A stretch of 64,000 nucleotides of DNA, from the NCBI RefSeq assembly GCF_031987975.1, contig NZ_DALZYX010000005.1, forward strand, positions 186,001-250,000. The letters run 5' to 3'. Numbering within the stretch: position 1 is the first letter of the stretch; the number at the start of each line of letters is the position of its first letter. Shown piece by piece: positions 25,371 through 34,835 of this stretch. The notes below the pieces were generated by a model. That model ran no database searches. It had not been told where the DNA came from and saw only the letters and a program-made list of their open reading frames with translations. The position numbers and the translations under genes were made by a program. Origin of the DNA: Pseudescherichia sp031987975 (GTDB lineage Bacteria > Pseudomonadota > Gammaproteobacteria > Enterobacterales > Enterobacteriaceae).

Positions 25371-26813
25371 CTAGCTTGAACAGCTTACTTCCAGATGCTT
25401 ACCCCAGTCAGGTGGTCGGCTGACGTAGTCATCACTGCGATCGCTAAAGGGATCGCGTAACGCCATGTGCAGACGCTCCAGCTCTTGGGTGTCGCCCTGT
25501 TCAGCATCGCTGATGGCCCGCTGGGCCAGCCAGTTACGCAGCACCAGCGCCGGGTTAACGCTTTTCATCTGTTGCTGGCGCTCGGCGTCATCAATCTGCT
25601 CGCTCTGCAGCCGCGCACGATAGTCGCTAAACCAGGCGTCAAATCCGCCGCGATCGATAAACTCATCGCGCAACGGCGAGCTGGCGCTGTGTTGTTCAGT
25701 GCTGCTCAACATGCGGAACGTTCGGGTGTAGTCGCTGCCCTCTCGCGCCATCAGAGCAAATAGCGCGTTTAGCAGTTCGTTATCGCCGCGCCGCTCGGTA
25801 AACAGGCCCAGTTTACCCCGCAACAGTTTTCCGTACTGCTCCAACAGCACCTGCTGATACTCATCCAGCACGTTGTTCAGGGTATCAACATCAATAAAGG
25901 GCGACAGTGCCTGAGCAAGACGCTGTAAATTCCACAGGCCAACGGCAGGCTGATTATCAAAACGATAGCGCCCCTGGTAGTCGGAATGGTTGCAAATAAA
26001 TCCGGGCTGATAATCATCCAGAAAGCCGAACGGACCGTAGTCGATGGTCAGGCCAAGAATCGACATGTTGTCGGTATTCATAACGCCGTGGGCAAAGCCT
26101 ACCGCCTGCCACTGGGCAATGAGCGTTGCGGTACGTGCAACAATATCCCGCAGCCAGAGCACATATTTGTCGCCCTCATCGGCCAGATGCGGCCAGTGGT
26201 GGCGAATGGCAAAGTCGGCCAGCTGGCGGACCTTCTCCGGCTCACGGCGGTAGTAGAAGTGTTCGAAATGGCCGAAGCGCAGATGACTCTCCGCGATGCG
26301 CATCAGCATGGCTCCCCGCTCGGTGGTTTCTCGCGCTACCGGCGTGTCGCTGGTGGCAATGGCCAGTGCCCGGGTGGTCGGGATCCCCAGATAGTACATA
26401 GCCTCTGAGGCCAGACTTTCACGAATGGTCGAGCGCAGCACGGCGCGTCCGTCACCCATACGGGAGTAAGGCGTCTGCCCTGCCCCCTTAAGGTGCCAGT
26501 CCACCGTTTTGCCATCGGCCAACTGCTGCTCGCCGAGCAGGATGCCACGGCCATCGCCCAGCTGACCTGCCCAGACGCCAAACTGATGCCCGCTATAGAC
26601 CTGAGCCAGCGGCGACATGCCCGGCAGCAGCGTTTCACCGCCCCAGACGCCCGCCCCCTCAGCAGGGGCAAAAAGCGCATCGGGCACGCCCAGCGTCTGG
26701 GCCAGCGCAGCGTTATGCCACAGCACGCGTGCATTGCGCAGTGGCGTAGGGGAAAGCGAGGTGTAAAAGCCCGGCAGCTCATCGCGCCAGTGTGTAGTAA
26801 ACGAAAGGGTCAT
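25371..26813 (-). CDS. selO: Protein adenylyltransferase SelO (YdiU)
   Basis: A 480-residue pseudokinase-fold enzyme that transfers AMP to hydroxyl side chains of proteins, with a role in redox homeostasis. GQLGDGRGILLGEQ, WHLKGAGQTPYSRMGDGRAVLRS and NTDNMSILGLTIDYGPFGFLD (metal site) are typical. The C-terminus EVSCSS carries the cysteine that is selenocysteine in animal homologues. The frame opens 16 codons earlier; the ATG at 26813 (MTLSFTTHWRDELP) matches E. coli. Confidence 0.95.
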   Translation of the reverse strand: MTLSFTTHWRDELPGFYTSLSPTPLRNARVLWHNAALAQTLGVPDALFAPAEGAGVWGGETLLPGMSPLAQVYSGHQFGVWAGQLGDGRGILLGEQQLADGKTVDWHLKGAGQTPYSRMGDGRAVLRSTIRESLASEAMYYLGIPTTRALAIATSDTPVARETTERGAMLMRIAESHLRFGHFEHFYYRREPEKVRQLADFAIRHHWPHLADEGDKYVLWLRDIVARTATLIAQWQAVGFAHGVMNTDNMSILGLTIDYGPFGFLDDYQPGFICNHSDYQGRYRFDNQPAVGLWNLQRLAQALSPFIDVDTLNNVLDEYQQVLLEQYGKLLRGKLGLFTERRGDNELLNALFALMAREGSDYTRTFRMLSSTEQHSASSPLRDEFIDRGGFDAWFSDYRARLQSEQIDDAERQQQMKSVNPALVLRNWLAQRAISDAEQGDTQELERLHMALRDPFSDRSDDYVSRPPDWGKHLEVSCSS

Positions 26814-26876
26814 GGTTCCTCCTCTTCCTGTAGTGTAGAAGGTATCAGGAGGAATAAACACTGGCAGAGTGCGCGG

Positions 26877-27590
26877 TTATCCCTGCACCAGTTGAGTAAC
26901 CTGCTGTGGAGGCACCGGCGGCCACAGGCGTCCCTGCATTGCGCTAAAGCCAAACGGCGTCACTTTCTTCAGCGTGTGTTCGCTGTCTATGCCCGCAATC
27001 ATCATTGAGCGGCAGTAAGGTTTTACCTGAGTGACAATAGCCTGCATAAATGGCTGAAACGATCGCGCCCTGAGGCGCTGATTAACAAAATGTTTATCCA
27101 GCGCAATGCGGGTAAATAGGCCGTCAAATATGGCCCGGGTCGAGGCCGTGCCCGCACCAAAATTCGTCAGCACCAGGGAATAACGATTAGCCAGCTGAAC
27201 CAGTAAAGGATTCTCATTCCCCCTGTCCAGCTGCGGGTAATTTTCATTGAGGGTAAACTCGATAAAGGGGAAACGATTTACCGCCGCGGCCAGCTTCTCA
27301 TCCATTAAAAGTGCACCGGCTATAACCGGAGAAATATTGATCCATGCGATAAGATTATGCTGAATAAAAAAGAGCTGGCAGGTATCAATCAACTCCAGCT
27401 GTTCATTAAAAAGCGCAATAGCCTGCTGCGACGTCAGGCGCGGCAGCACCAGCTCTGCAGGAATGCGCACGTCGGGGTCTATACCAACAAAGTTAACGAC
27501 AATTTCAAGCCCCTGTAGCTGCCCCTGCGCATCGCGCGCCGGGTTGAATAGCAGTTCAGAGCACCAGGCGTTGTCGAGCGATACAATCAT
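26877..27590 (-). CDS. ydiV: Anti-FlhD4C2 factor, degenerate EAL protein
   Basis: A 237-residue EAL-fold protein, same length as E. coli/Salmonella YdiV (RflP). The catalytic EAL motif is replaced (GLEIV near residue 28) and most metal ligands are absent, so it should not degrade cyclic-di-GMP. In Salmonella YdiV binds FlhD and directs FlhDC to ClpXP, blocking flagellar genes. Interestingly a sigma-28 flagellin gene lies 11 kb away in this window. Upstream spacing and order (selO-ydiV-nlpC) follow E. coli. Confidence 0.92.
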   Translation of the reverse strand: MIVSLDNAWCSELLFNPARDAQGQLQGLEIVVNFVGIDPDVRIPAELVLPRLTSQQAIALFNEQLELIDTCQLFFIQHNLIAWINISPVIAGALLMDEKLAAAVNRFPFIEFTLNENYPQLDRGNENPLLVQLANRYSLVLTNFGAGTASTRAIFDGLFTRIALDKHFVNQRLRARSFQPFMQAIVTQVKPYCRSMMIAGIDSEHTLKKVTPFGFSAMQGRLWPPVPPQQVTQLVQG

Positions 27591-27787
27591 TGCGTCTGCT
27601 CCACGATCCCAAAATAATTTCAGACAATCCCTTGCCAGTAATAAGATTATCCTGGGAGAAAGATAATTGCCAGTCAGTCCTTATAAATTAGTACGATAGT
27701 TGATAATTATCATCTCTCTCATCAGTAAGCATTAATATATTGAGTAAATATTTTTCAAAATGTGAAAATGTTACGTCATACTAAATA

Positions 27788-27814
27788 AAAACGGAGCCAT
27801 GTTATGGCTCCGTT
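27788..27814 (-). terminator. nlpC terminator
   Basis: Twelve-base stem AAACGGAGCCAT / ATGGCTCCGTTT with loop GTT; TTTTTATTT follows on the minus strand. Ends nlpC. Confidence 0.85.
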
Positions 27815-27834
27815 TACATGATATAGCGAGAAAA

Positions 27835-28299
27835 TTAAATTCTTCGTGCCTGCCAAAATTTCTTACGCCAGTAGACGTTATCGAGAGAGGACTTCATCAC
27901 TCCCCGACTGGTAGAGGCGTGAATGAACTGATTATCGGTATCATAGATCCCAACGTGCAGGCCGCTCTCGCCGGAGCCTGTTTTGAAGAAGACCAGATCC
28001 CCCGGCAGCAGATCGTCTTTATTAATCTCTGTTCCCACTTTCGCCTGCTGGCGAGTCTCTCTTGGTAGACGCAAATCGAACCGATCCCGGAAGGTCATCA
28101 GCACAAATCCGGAGCAATCGATGCCGCCCCGGCTCATACCACCGTAACGATAGGGCGTGCCCCGCCAGTGGCTGAGCTGATCGTTAAGGTTGGCAATAAC
28201 AGTGATCGAGTCTGCCAGCCGTGGGTTCGGCGGTGGAGCCTGGTGGTGGCTGCACCCTGCTAAAAAAAGCACGGCGGCGAAAACAAACCATAGGCGCAT
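27835..28299 (-). CDS. nlpC: NlpC/P60 family lipoprotein
   Basis: A 154-residue outer membrane lipoprotein. Signal peptide with lipobox LAGC (Cys16). NlpC/P60 papain-like domain with catalytic Cys in GGIDCSGFVLMTF (about residue 63), His in SGLHVGIYD (about 117) and His in NQFIHAS. Family members cut peptidoglycan stem peptides between D-Glu and meso-DAP. Full length. Confidence 0.95.
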   Translation of the reverse strand: MRLWFVFAAVLFLAGCSHHQAPPPNPRLADSITVIANLNDQLSHWRGTPYRYGGMSRGGIDCSGFVLMTFRDRFDLRLPRETRQQAKVGTEINKDDLLPGDLVFFKTGSGESGLHVGIYDTDNQFIHASTSRGVMKSSLDNVYWRKKFWQARRI

Positions 28300-28376
28300 T
28301 CGGGGCGGATCCTCTGCTTTATTATTTTTCCAGTAATTTAGCGTGGCGGTAAAGCGCCGCGCAATATGCTATGCGT

Positions 28377-29126
28377 TTACAGTGTAGAAATAAGTACGCT
28401 ATGCCCCTCAACGTCAAGACGGCGAAAAGGCATACCATAGGCCTGAGCCAGCCTGGCCGGTGTCAGGACGCTGTCCCGCGGACCGCTGGCAATCAGCTTA
28501 CCGCTGCGCAGCAGCCATGCCTGCTGAGCATGCCGCAGAGTATGGTTGAGATCGTGACTGCTCATCACAATGGTAATGCCCGCCCGGTAGAGTGCACTGA
28601 GCAGACGGTCGAGCGCCGCCTGCTGGGCAACATCAAGGCCGTTCATCGGCTCATCAAGCAGCAGCATTTGCCCCTCAGGATTACCTTCTGGATGGATCTG
28701 CAAAATTATTGCCGCCAGACGCACCCGCTGCCACTCTCCGCCTGAAAGCTGGTTCGCCGCGCGCCCGAGCTTATCATCAAGCCCCAGCGCACCGGCCACG
28801 TCATGCAGCAGTTCAGTATGGGAGCGATCGGGCTGGTGCAGCGTCAGATAGTGCCAGACCGGCATCGCAAAAGGTGGATTTTGCTGCTGGGCGAGGTAGC
28901 CGCGACGCCGGGCCAGCGCGGTCGCATGCCAGGTATCGAGCGGCGTGCCGTTGAACATGATGTTTCCAGCGCCACTCGCCAGACCTGCCATTCGCGCCAG
29001 CAGGGTGCTTTTCCCGGCTCCATTAGGTCCCACCAGATGCAGGATCTCACCGGCATTGACCGTGGCCGTGACTGGCCCCAGCCTGCCGGATTCCGCTACA
29101 TCCTGTAGCGTCATTAACGTTTTCAC
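28377..29126 (-). CDS. btuD: Vitamin B12 ABC transporter ATP-binding protein
   Basis: A 249-residue ABC ATPase that drives cobalamin import with BtuC and the periplasmic BtuF. Walker A GPNGAGKST near 34-42, signature LSGGEWQRVRLA near 127, Walker B LLLDEPMNGLD near 155. The ATG overlaps the last base of the btuE stop codon, so it is translationally coupled to btuE. Confidence 0.96.
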   Translation of the reverse strand: MKTLMTLQDVAESGRLGPVTATVNAGEILHLVGPNGAGKSTLLARMAGLASGAGNIMFNGTPLDTWHATALARRRGYLAQQQNPPFAMPVWHYLTLHQPDRSHTELLHDVAGALGLDDKLGRAANQLSGGEWQRVRLAAIILQIHPEGNPEGQMLLLDEPMNGLDVAQQAALDRLLSALYRAGITIVMSSHDLNHTLRHAQQAWLLRSGKLIASGPRDSVLTPARLAQAYGMPFRRLDVEGHSVLISTL

Positions 29127-29677
29127 TATTTTGCTAACGCCAGCTTGATAGCTTCCATCACGATAGGATCTTCCGGCGTCATATCCGGCGCAAAGCGCTG
29201 AACGACCTCACCATCACGACCGATCAGGAATTTTTCAAAGTTCCAGAGAATATCGTCAGGATAGAGCGGCGCACGGCCTTTGCTGGCGAGACGCTCATAA
29301 AATCCGCTTTTCTCCGGCGCCACGGCAGTGGGTGCGGCGGCAATCAGCTTCTGATAGAGCGGATGACGGTTTTCACCGTTAACGTCAATTTTGCTGAACA
29401 TCGGGAAGGTGACGCCATAGGTTGTGCTGCAAAATTCCTTGATCTCCTCTTCGCTGCCCGGCTCCTGGCCTAAAAACTGGTTGCAGGGAAAGCCGAGCAC
29501 CACGAAACCGTCTTTCGCCCAGGCTTTTTGAATGTTTTCCAGCTGCTCATACTGCGCCGTCAGGCCGCATTTTGACGCTACGTTAACCACCAACAGTACC
29601 TTGCCCTGGTAATCCGCTAGCGTGGTCTTCTCACCATCAATTGTCGTCACGTCAGTGTTCAGAATATCGTGTTGCAT
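29126..29677 (-). CDS. btuE: Glutathione/thioredoxin peroxidase BtuE
   Basis: A 183-residue glutathione-peroxidase-fold enzyme that reduces hydroperoxides; the catalytic residue is Cys (NVASKCGLTAQY, about residue 37) rather than selenocysteine, with WNFEKFLI (the Trp of the triad) near 145. It sits between btuC and btuD but is not needed for vitamin B12 transport. Confidence 0.96.
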   Translation of the reverse strand: MQHDILNTDVTTIDGEKTTLADYQGKVLLVVNVASKCGLTAQYEQLENIQKAWAKDGFVVLGFPCNQFLGQEPGSEEEIKEFCSTTYGVTFPMFSKIDVNGENRHPLYQKLIAAAPTAVAPEKSGFYERLASKGRAPLYPDDILWNFEKFLIGRDGEVVQRFAPDMTPEDPIVMEAIKLALAK

Positions 29678-29818
29678 AGCTTCCCCTTGGTTATCAAACG
29701 CGCCACCGGTTCAGTCGCCGGCCTTTAATAATAGACAATAAGACGGCGTGCATTCATCCGCAATTTTATACTAAAAGTTTCTTAGTCAGAGGGAGTTAAA
29801 TGCGGTGTGATTACGCTG

Positions 29819-30799
29819 TTACCTGGCCGCCTTCAGCAGCAGCCAGATAAATACCGGTGCGCCCAGCGTTGCGGTCACTACACCGATGGGCAGTTCCGCC
29901 GCGTTAAGCGCTTGACGGGCGACAATGTCAGCACACAGCAGCGCAGTTGCCCCTGCCAGCGCGCAGCCGGGCAGCAGTACGCGGTGATCGGTCAGGCCGC
30001 AGAGACGCAGAATATGGGGGATCACCAGGCCAATAAAACCAATTGATCCGGCCAGCGCCACGCTGACGCCTACCATCCAGCCGGTGGCGACCACCAGTAT
30101 ATTGCGCCAGAACCACAGCGGCAGGCCCAGCTGACGGGCAGACGTCTCTCCCAGCGCCAGCATGTTGAGCGGCTGTGCCTGCATACAGACCCATCCCATC
30201 ACCGGCAGCAGAGCCAGCATCAACCATCCCTGCTGCCAGTCAACGCCGCCAAACCCGCCCATCATCCAGTACATGAGCTGGCGAAGGTCGAATGAGGTTG
30301 AGAAGTAGATGGCCCACGTCATCAGCGCGCTGCAAATAATGCCCAGCGCAACCCCCGCCAGCAGCAGACGGCTGATGGAGAGATGACGACGGGCGAAGTG
30401 CAGCAGGATCAGTGTAATAATCAGCGCCCCGGCAATGGCGCACAGGCCAAGTGCCCAGGCAGGTAGCGCCCCCTGCCCCAGCATGACGGCGGCAATCAGG
30501 CCCACGCCCGCACCGTTAGAGACGCCGAGCAAGCCCGGCTCCGCCAATGGGTTTTCAAACAGCGCCTGCATCAGGGTGCCGCAGAGCGCCAGCGCCGCAC
30601 CGACCAGCACGACCGCAAGGGTGCGGGGCAGACGGATCTGCCAGACAAAGAGCTGCCCGCGCGGGGTGAGCCAGTCACCGGGTGCAATCCATTGTTCGCC
30701 TGCGCAGAGGCTTACCGCGATAGCCAGCAGCAGAAGCAGTGAGAGCCCGCCAAGCCAGCGGGCATGGCGACGCGTGTGTAGGTGGGCAAGAGCTAGCAT
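29819..30799 (-). CDS. btuC: Vitamin B12 ABC transporter permease
   Basis: A 326-residue FecCD-family permease with about ten membrane helices; forms the BtuC2D2 importer. Conserved GVSNGAGVGLIAAV, LLAGVALGIICSALMTWAIYFS and the coupling-loop region GFIGLVIPHILRLCGLTDHR are visible. The frame opens eight codons earlier, but the ATG at 30799, with AGGATG ahead of it, gives exactly the E. coli length. Confidence 0.96.
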   Translation of the reverse strand: MLALAHLHTRRHARWLGGLSLLLLLAIAVSLCAGEQWIAPGDWLTPRGQLFVWQIRLPRTLAVVLVGAALALCGTLMQALFENPLAEPGLLGVSNGAGVGLIAAVMLGQGALPAWALGLCAIAGALIITLILLHFARRHLSISRLLLAGVALGIICSALMTWAIYFSTSFDLRQLMYWMMGGFGGVDWQQGWLMLALLPVMGWVCMQAQPLNMLALGETSARQLGLPLWFWRNILVVATGWMVGVSVALAGSIGFIGLVIPHILRLCGLTDHRVLLPGCALAGATALLCADIVARQALNAAELPIGVVTATLGAPVFIWLLLKAAR

Positions 30800-30861
30800 A
30801 GGATCCATCCTGCTTAACGTCATGAGGTTGATTTTAAGATGCCGGGCGGCGAGTGAAAAGA

Positions 30862-30887
30862 AAAAAGGCCGCAGGTGCGGCCTTTTT
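30862..30887 (-). terminator. ihfA terminator
   Basis: Stem AAAGGCCGCA / TGCGGCCTTT with T6 on the minus strand, 13 bases past the ihfA stop. Confidence 0.9.
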
Positions 30888-30899
30888 GGTTAGTTCAGA

Positions 30900-31199
30900 T
30901 TACTCTGCTTTGGGCGAAGCGTTTTCGACACGGCTTTTCAATTTCTGACCGGGTCTGAAGGTCACCACGCGCCGGGCTGTAATGGGAATATCCTCGCCCG
31001 TTTTCGGGTTACGTCCCGGGCGTTGATTCTTATCACGCAGATCAAAGTTACCAAAACCGGAGAGTTTTACCTGCTCACCATTTTCCAGAGCGCGACGGAT
31101 CTCTTCGAAAAATAGCTCTACCAGCTCTTTGGCATCCCGTTTGCTAAGCCCAAGCTTATCAAACAGATATTCTGACATTTCAGCTTTTGTAAGCGCCAT
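30900..31199 (-). CDS. ihfA: Integration host factor alpha subunit
   Basis: A 99-residue DNA-bending protein of the HU/IHF family, nearly identical to E. coli IHF-alpha. The beta-arm with RPGRNPKTGEDIPI and the signature GFGNFDLRDK are intact. Acts as IHF-alpha/beta heterodimer in transcription, recombination and replication. Starts four bases after the pheT stop, as in E. coli. Confidence 0.98.
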   Translation of the reverse strand: MALTKAEMSEYLFDKLGLSKRDAKELVELFFEEIRRALENGEQVKLSGFGNFDLRDKNQRPGRNPKTGEDIPITARRVVTFRPGQKLKSRVENASPKAE

Positions 31200-31203
31200 A
31201 GGT

Positions 31204-33591
31204 TCAATCCCTCAATGATGCCTGGAATCGCTCTTTCAATGCCTCTACACATCTGGCAACGGTAGCGGCAATCTCCTCTTCTTCGAGTGTACGGCCGGTA
31301 TCCTGAAGGATCAGGGTGATAGCGAGGCTCTTATAGCCCTCCGCTACGCCCTTGCCGCGGTACACATCAAACAAGTTTACGCCAACTACCTGATTTACGC
31401 CAACTTTCTTACACTCAGCCAAAACTTCTGCTGCAGGGACGTTTTCCGCGACCACAACCGCGATATCACGACGGTTTGCCGGGAAGCGAGATACTTCCCG
31501 CGCCTGCGAAATCACGCGGTCTGCAATGGCGTTCCACTCAATCTCAAACACCAGCGTCCGGCCGTTCAGATCCAGTTTACGTTCCAGCTCCGGATGCACA
31601 ACCCCAATAAAACCAATACGTTCGCCTTTCAGATAAATCGCGGCGGATTGGCCCGGGTGCAGAGCCGGGTTGGCTTCCGCTTTGAACTGGACGTCAGCCA
31701 GCTTGCCGGTCAGATCGAGAACGGACTCCAGATCGCCTTTTAAATCATAGAAATCGACGCTCTCTTTTGCCAGGTTCCAGTGCTCTTCATAGCGACTTCC
31801 GGTAATAACTCCGGCCAGCATCACATCCTGACGGATCCCCAGATTCGCCTGCGCATCAGGTACAAAGCGCAGCCCGGTTTCAAAAATACGTACGCGGCTC
31901 TGCTGACGGTTCTGGTTATAGACCACTGTCCCCAGCAGACCGGTCAACAGCGACAGACGCATGGCCGACATTTCACTGGAGATCGGGCTTGGCAGGATCA
32001 ACGCTTCTTCGCCCGGATGGATCAGCTGCTGCAGTTTCGGATCCACGAAGCTGTAGGTGATCACTTCCTGGTAACCTTTGTCGATAAGCATGGTTTTTAC
32101 CCGCTTCATCGACAGATCCGCTTCGCGGTGGCTGCCCATGATCAGACCCGCCTGTACCGGCTCATCAGGGATGCTGTTGTAGCCGTAGACGCGGGCAACC
32201 TCTTCGACCAAATCCTCTTCGATTTCCATATCGAAACGCCAGCTCGGCGCAACCGCCTGCCACTGGTCCTGGCCTTCGGTCACCTCACAGCCCAGACGGC
32301 GCAGAATATCGCTGACCTGCTCGTCGGCAATATGGTGGCCGATCAGACGATCCAGCTTGCTGCGACGCAGCGTGATGGTCGCGCGCTTCGGTAGCGCAGC
32401 ATCGTTAGTCACATCAATAACCGGACCGGCTTCACCGCCACAGATATCCAGCAGCAGGCGCGTCGCACGCTCCATCGCTTTGTACTGCAGGGCGGGATCA
32501 ACACCGCGCTCGTAGCGGTGAGAGGCATCGGTGTGCAGGCCATGACGGCGGGCGCGACCAGTAATAGAGAGCGGGCTGAAGAAGGCGCACTCCAGCAGTA
32601 CATCCTGGGTTTCACCATTCACGCCAGAGTGTTCGCCACCAAAGATACCGCCCATTGCCAGCGCTTTGTTATGGTCAGCAATTACCAGCGTATCGGCCTG
32701 CAACTTCGCTTCGCTGCCGTCGAGCAGGACCAACGTTTCTTCCTCTTTCGCCATGCGCACAACGATCCCGCCCTCAATACGGCCCAGATCGAAGGCATGC
32801 ATCGGCTGACCCAGCTCCAGCAGGACAAAGTTCGTTACGTCCACAACCGCGTCAATAGAGCGGATGCCGCAGCGGCGCAGCTTCTCACGCATCCACAGCG
32901 GGGTTGGCGCGGTCACGTCGATACCCTTGACCACGCGGCCCAGGTAGCGCGGACAGGCATCGGCTGCTTCAACGCTGATGGGCAGCGTATCGCTGATGGT
33001 TGCGGCAACCGGCGCGATCTCAGGCTCGGTAAGCGGCAGCTTGTTCAGCACGGCAACGTCGCGGGCGACGCCGATAATTCCCAGGCAGTCGGCGCGGTTC
33101 GGGGTGACGCTGATCTCAATGGTATTATCATCGAGCTTCAGGTAGTCGCGAATATCGGTACCGATCGGCGCATCCGCTGGCAGCTCGATAATACCGCTGT
33201 GATCGTCGGAAATACCCAGTTCGGAGAAAGAGCAGAGCATCCCTTCGGACGGCTCGCCGCGCAGCTTGGCAGCCTTGATTTTGAAATCGCCCGGCAGCAC
33301 CGCGCCGATGGTCGCCACGGCAACCTTCAGACCCTGGCGGCAGTTTGGCGCACCGCAGACGATATCAAGCAGGCGCTCGCCGCCGACGTTAACCTTGGTT
33401 ACGCGCAGCTTGTCGGCATTTGGGTGCTGGCCGCACTCAACCACTTCGCCCACTACGACACCGTTAAAGCTGCCGGCCACGGCGTCAACGCCGTCCACTT
33501 CCAGGCCTGCCATCGTAATTTGATCGGAGAGCGCTTCGCTGTCGACCGCCGGGTTAACCCATTCGCGTAGCCACAGTTCACTGAATTTCAT
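31204..33591 (-). CDS. pheT: Phenylalanyl-tRNA synthetase beta subunit
   Basis: A 795-residue beta subunit, same length as E. coli. Order: N-terminal domain, OB-fold tRNA-binding domain (about 40-150), B3/B4 editing domain (210-375), B5 (400-475), synthetase-like core, and C-terminal FDX-ACB anticodon-binding domain (from about 700, SRFPANRRDIAVVV). Forms the alpha2beta2 enzyme with PheS and hydrolyses Tyr-tRNA(Phe). Operon with pheS (15-base gap) and ihfA. Confidence 0.98.
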   Translation of the reverse strand: MKFSELWLREWVNPAVDSEALSDQITMAGLEVDGVDAVAGSFNGVVVGEVVECGQHPNADKLRVTKVNVGGERLLDIVCGAPNCRQGLKVAVATIGAVLPGDFKIKAAKLRGEPSEGMLCSFSELGISDDHSGIIELPADAPIGTDIRDYLKLDDNTIEISVTPNRADCLGIIGVARDVAVLNKLPLTEPEIAPVAATISDTLPISVEAADACPRYLGRVVKGIDVTAPTPLWMREKLRRCGIRSIDAVVDVTNFVLLELGQPMHAFDLGRIEGGIVVRMAKEEETLVLLDGSEAKLQADTLVIADHNKALAMGGIFGGEHSGVNGETQDVLLECAFFSPLSITGRARRHGLHTDASHRYERGVDPALQYKAMERATRLLLDICGGEAGPVIDVTNDAALPKRATITLRRSKLDRLIGHHIADEQVSDILRRLGCEVTEGQDQWQAVAPSWRFDMEIEEDLVEEVARVYGYNSIPDEPVQAGLIMGSHREADLSMKRVKTMLIDKGYQEVITYSFVDPKLQQLIHPGEEALILPSPISSEMSAMRLSLLTGLLGTVVYNQNRQQSRVRIFETGLRFVPDAQANLGIRQDVMLAGVITGSRYEEHWNLAKESVDFYDLKGDLESVLDLTGKLADVQFKAEANPALHPGQSAAIYLKGERIGFIGVVHPELERKLDLNGRTLVFEIEWNAIADRVISQAREVSRFPANRRDIAVVVAENVPAAEVLAECKKVGVNQVVGVNLFDVYRGKGVAEGYKSLAITLILQDTGRTLEEEEIAATVARCVEALKERFQASLRD

Positions 33592-33606
33592 TATTTTTTC
33601 CTGCCT

Positions 33607-34590
33607 TTATTTAAACTGTTTAAGGAAACGCAAATCGTTTTCGAAGAACGCGCGTAAATCGGTAACGCCATAGCGCAGCATGGTCAGACGCTCCATCCCC
33701 ATGCCGAACGCAAAGCCAGAGTACACTTCAGGATCGATGCCCACGTTGCGCAGCACGTTCGGGTGCACCATACCGCAGCCCAGCACCTCCAGCCATTTGC
33801 CGTTTTTACCCATGACGTCCACCTCAGCGGAAGGCTCAGTGAAGGGGAAATAGGACGGGCGGAAACGAACCTGCAAATCTTCCTCAAAGAAGTTGTTCAG
33901 GAAGTCGTGCAGGGTCCCCTTCAGGTTGGTAAAGCTGATGTTTTTATCGACGATCAGCCCTTCCATCTGGTGGAACATCGGGGTGTGGGTCTGATCGTAG
34001 TCGTTACGATAGACACGGCCCGGGGCGATAATGCGGATCGGCGGCTGCTGGTTCTCCATGGTGCGGATCTGCACTCCGGAGGTTTGGGTACGCAGCAGAC
34101 GGGTGGCGTCAAACCAGAAGGTGTCGTGGTCGGCGCGCGCCGGGTGGTGACCCGGAATGTTCAGTGCGTCAAAGTTATGGTAATCGTCTTCAATTTCTGG
34201 ACCGGTTGCCACGGTAAAGCCCAGCTCGCCGAAGAAGTTCTCAATGCGGTCGATGGTGCGGGTTACCGGATGCAGACCGCCGTTCTCAACGCGGCGGCCC
34301 GGCAGAGAGATATCAATGGTTTCTGCTGCCAGACGTGCGTTCAGCGCAGCGCTCTCCAGCGTCTCTTTGCGGGCGTTTAGCGCCTGCTGCACCTGCTCTT
34401 TGGCTTCGTTAATCACCGCACCGGCGGCTGGACGCTCTTCGGGCGGCAGCTCACGCAGGGTTGTCATCTGAAGGGTTAACTGCCCTTTTCTGCCCAGATA
34501 ATCGACGCGCACATTATCTAATGCCGCAATATCTGTAGCCTCGTTAATGGCTGCCGTGGCGCTGGCAACCAGCTCTGCGAGATGTGACAT
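33607..34590 (-). CDS. pheS: Phenylalanyl-tRNA synthetase alpha subunit
   Basis: A 327-residue class II catalytic subunit. N-terminal coiled coil (to about 95), then motifs: HP.RADHDTFW, GRVYRNDYDQTHTPMFHQMEG (motif 2) and GFAFGMGMERLTMLRYG (motif 3). The ATG at 34590 has GAGG nine bases upstream and gives the E. coli length; the frame is open four codons earlier. Expression is controlled by attenuation through pheM. Confidence 0.98.
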   Translation of the reverse strand: MSHLAELVASATAAINEATDIAALDNVRVDYLGRKGQLTLQMTTLRELPPEERPAAGAVINEAKEQVQQALNARKETLESAALNARLAAETIDISLPGRRVENGGLHPVTRTIDRIENFFGELGFTVATGPEIEDDYHNFDALNIPGHHPARADHDTFWFDATRLLRTQTSGVQIRTMENQQPPIRIIAPGRVYRNDYDQTHTPMFHQMEGLIVDKNISFTNLKGTLHDFLNNFFEEDLQVRFRPSYFPFTEPSAEVDVMGKNGKWLEVLGCGMVHPNVLRNVGIDPEVYSGFAFGMGMERLTMLRYGVTDLRAFFENDLRFLKQFK

Positions 34591-34653
34591 GGTTTTCCTC
34601 ATTATGTCGGTGCTGACACCGTTATGGTGATCTCATATTTTTCCATACAGGCA

Positions 34654-34680
34654 TAAAAAAAGCCTCCCTGGGGAGGCTTT
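34654..34680 (-). terminator. pheST attenuator
   Basis: Stem AAAGCCTCC / GGAGGCTTT with seven T on the minus strand, between pheM and pheS. This is the transcription terminator that pheM translation controls according to Phe-tRNA supply. Confidence 0.85.
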
Positions 34681-34726
34681 CCGGCGCTGTTTTTCGTTTC
34701 TTCTTTCACGCGCAAGCCTCCTGGGA

Positions 34727-34771
34727 TCAGGTGCTAAAGTAAAAAAAGAAGCGGAAAATAGCAGCATTCAT
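34727..34771 (-). CDS. pheM: pheST leader peptide
   Basis: Fourteen codons encoding [14 protein letters not shown], identical to the E. coli PheM leader with five phenylalanines. Ribosome stalling at the Phe codons when charged tRNA is scarce prevents formation of the downstream attenuator hairpin and so raises pheST expression. Confidence 0.95.
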
Positions 34772-34795
34772 GCTTGCATTACCTTGTATGGTGAA

Positions 34796-34823
34796 CAATA
34801 AAAAGAGGGAGCCAGGCTCCCTC
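34796..34823 (-). terminator. rplT terminator
   Basis: Stem GAGGGAGC / GCTCCCTC with TTTTTATT on the minus strand, just past rplT; separates the infC-rpmI-rplT transcript from pheM. Confidence 0.85.
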
Positions 34824-34835
34824 TCTCTAACTGGC

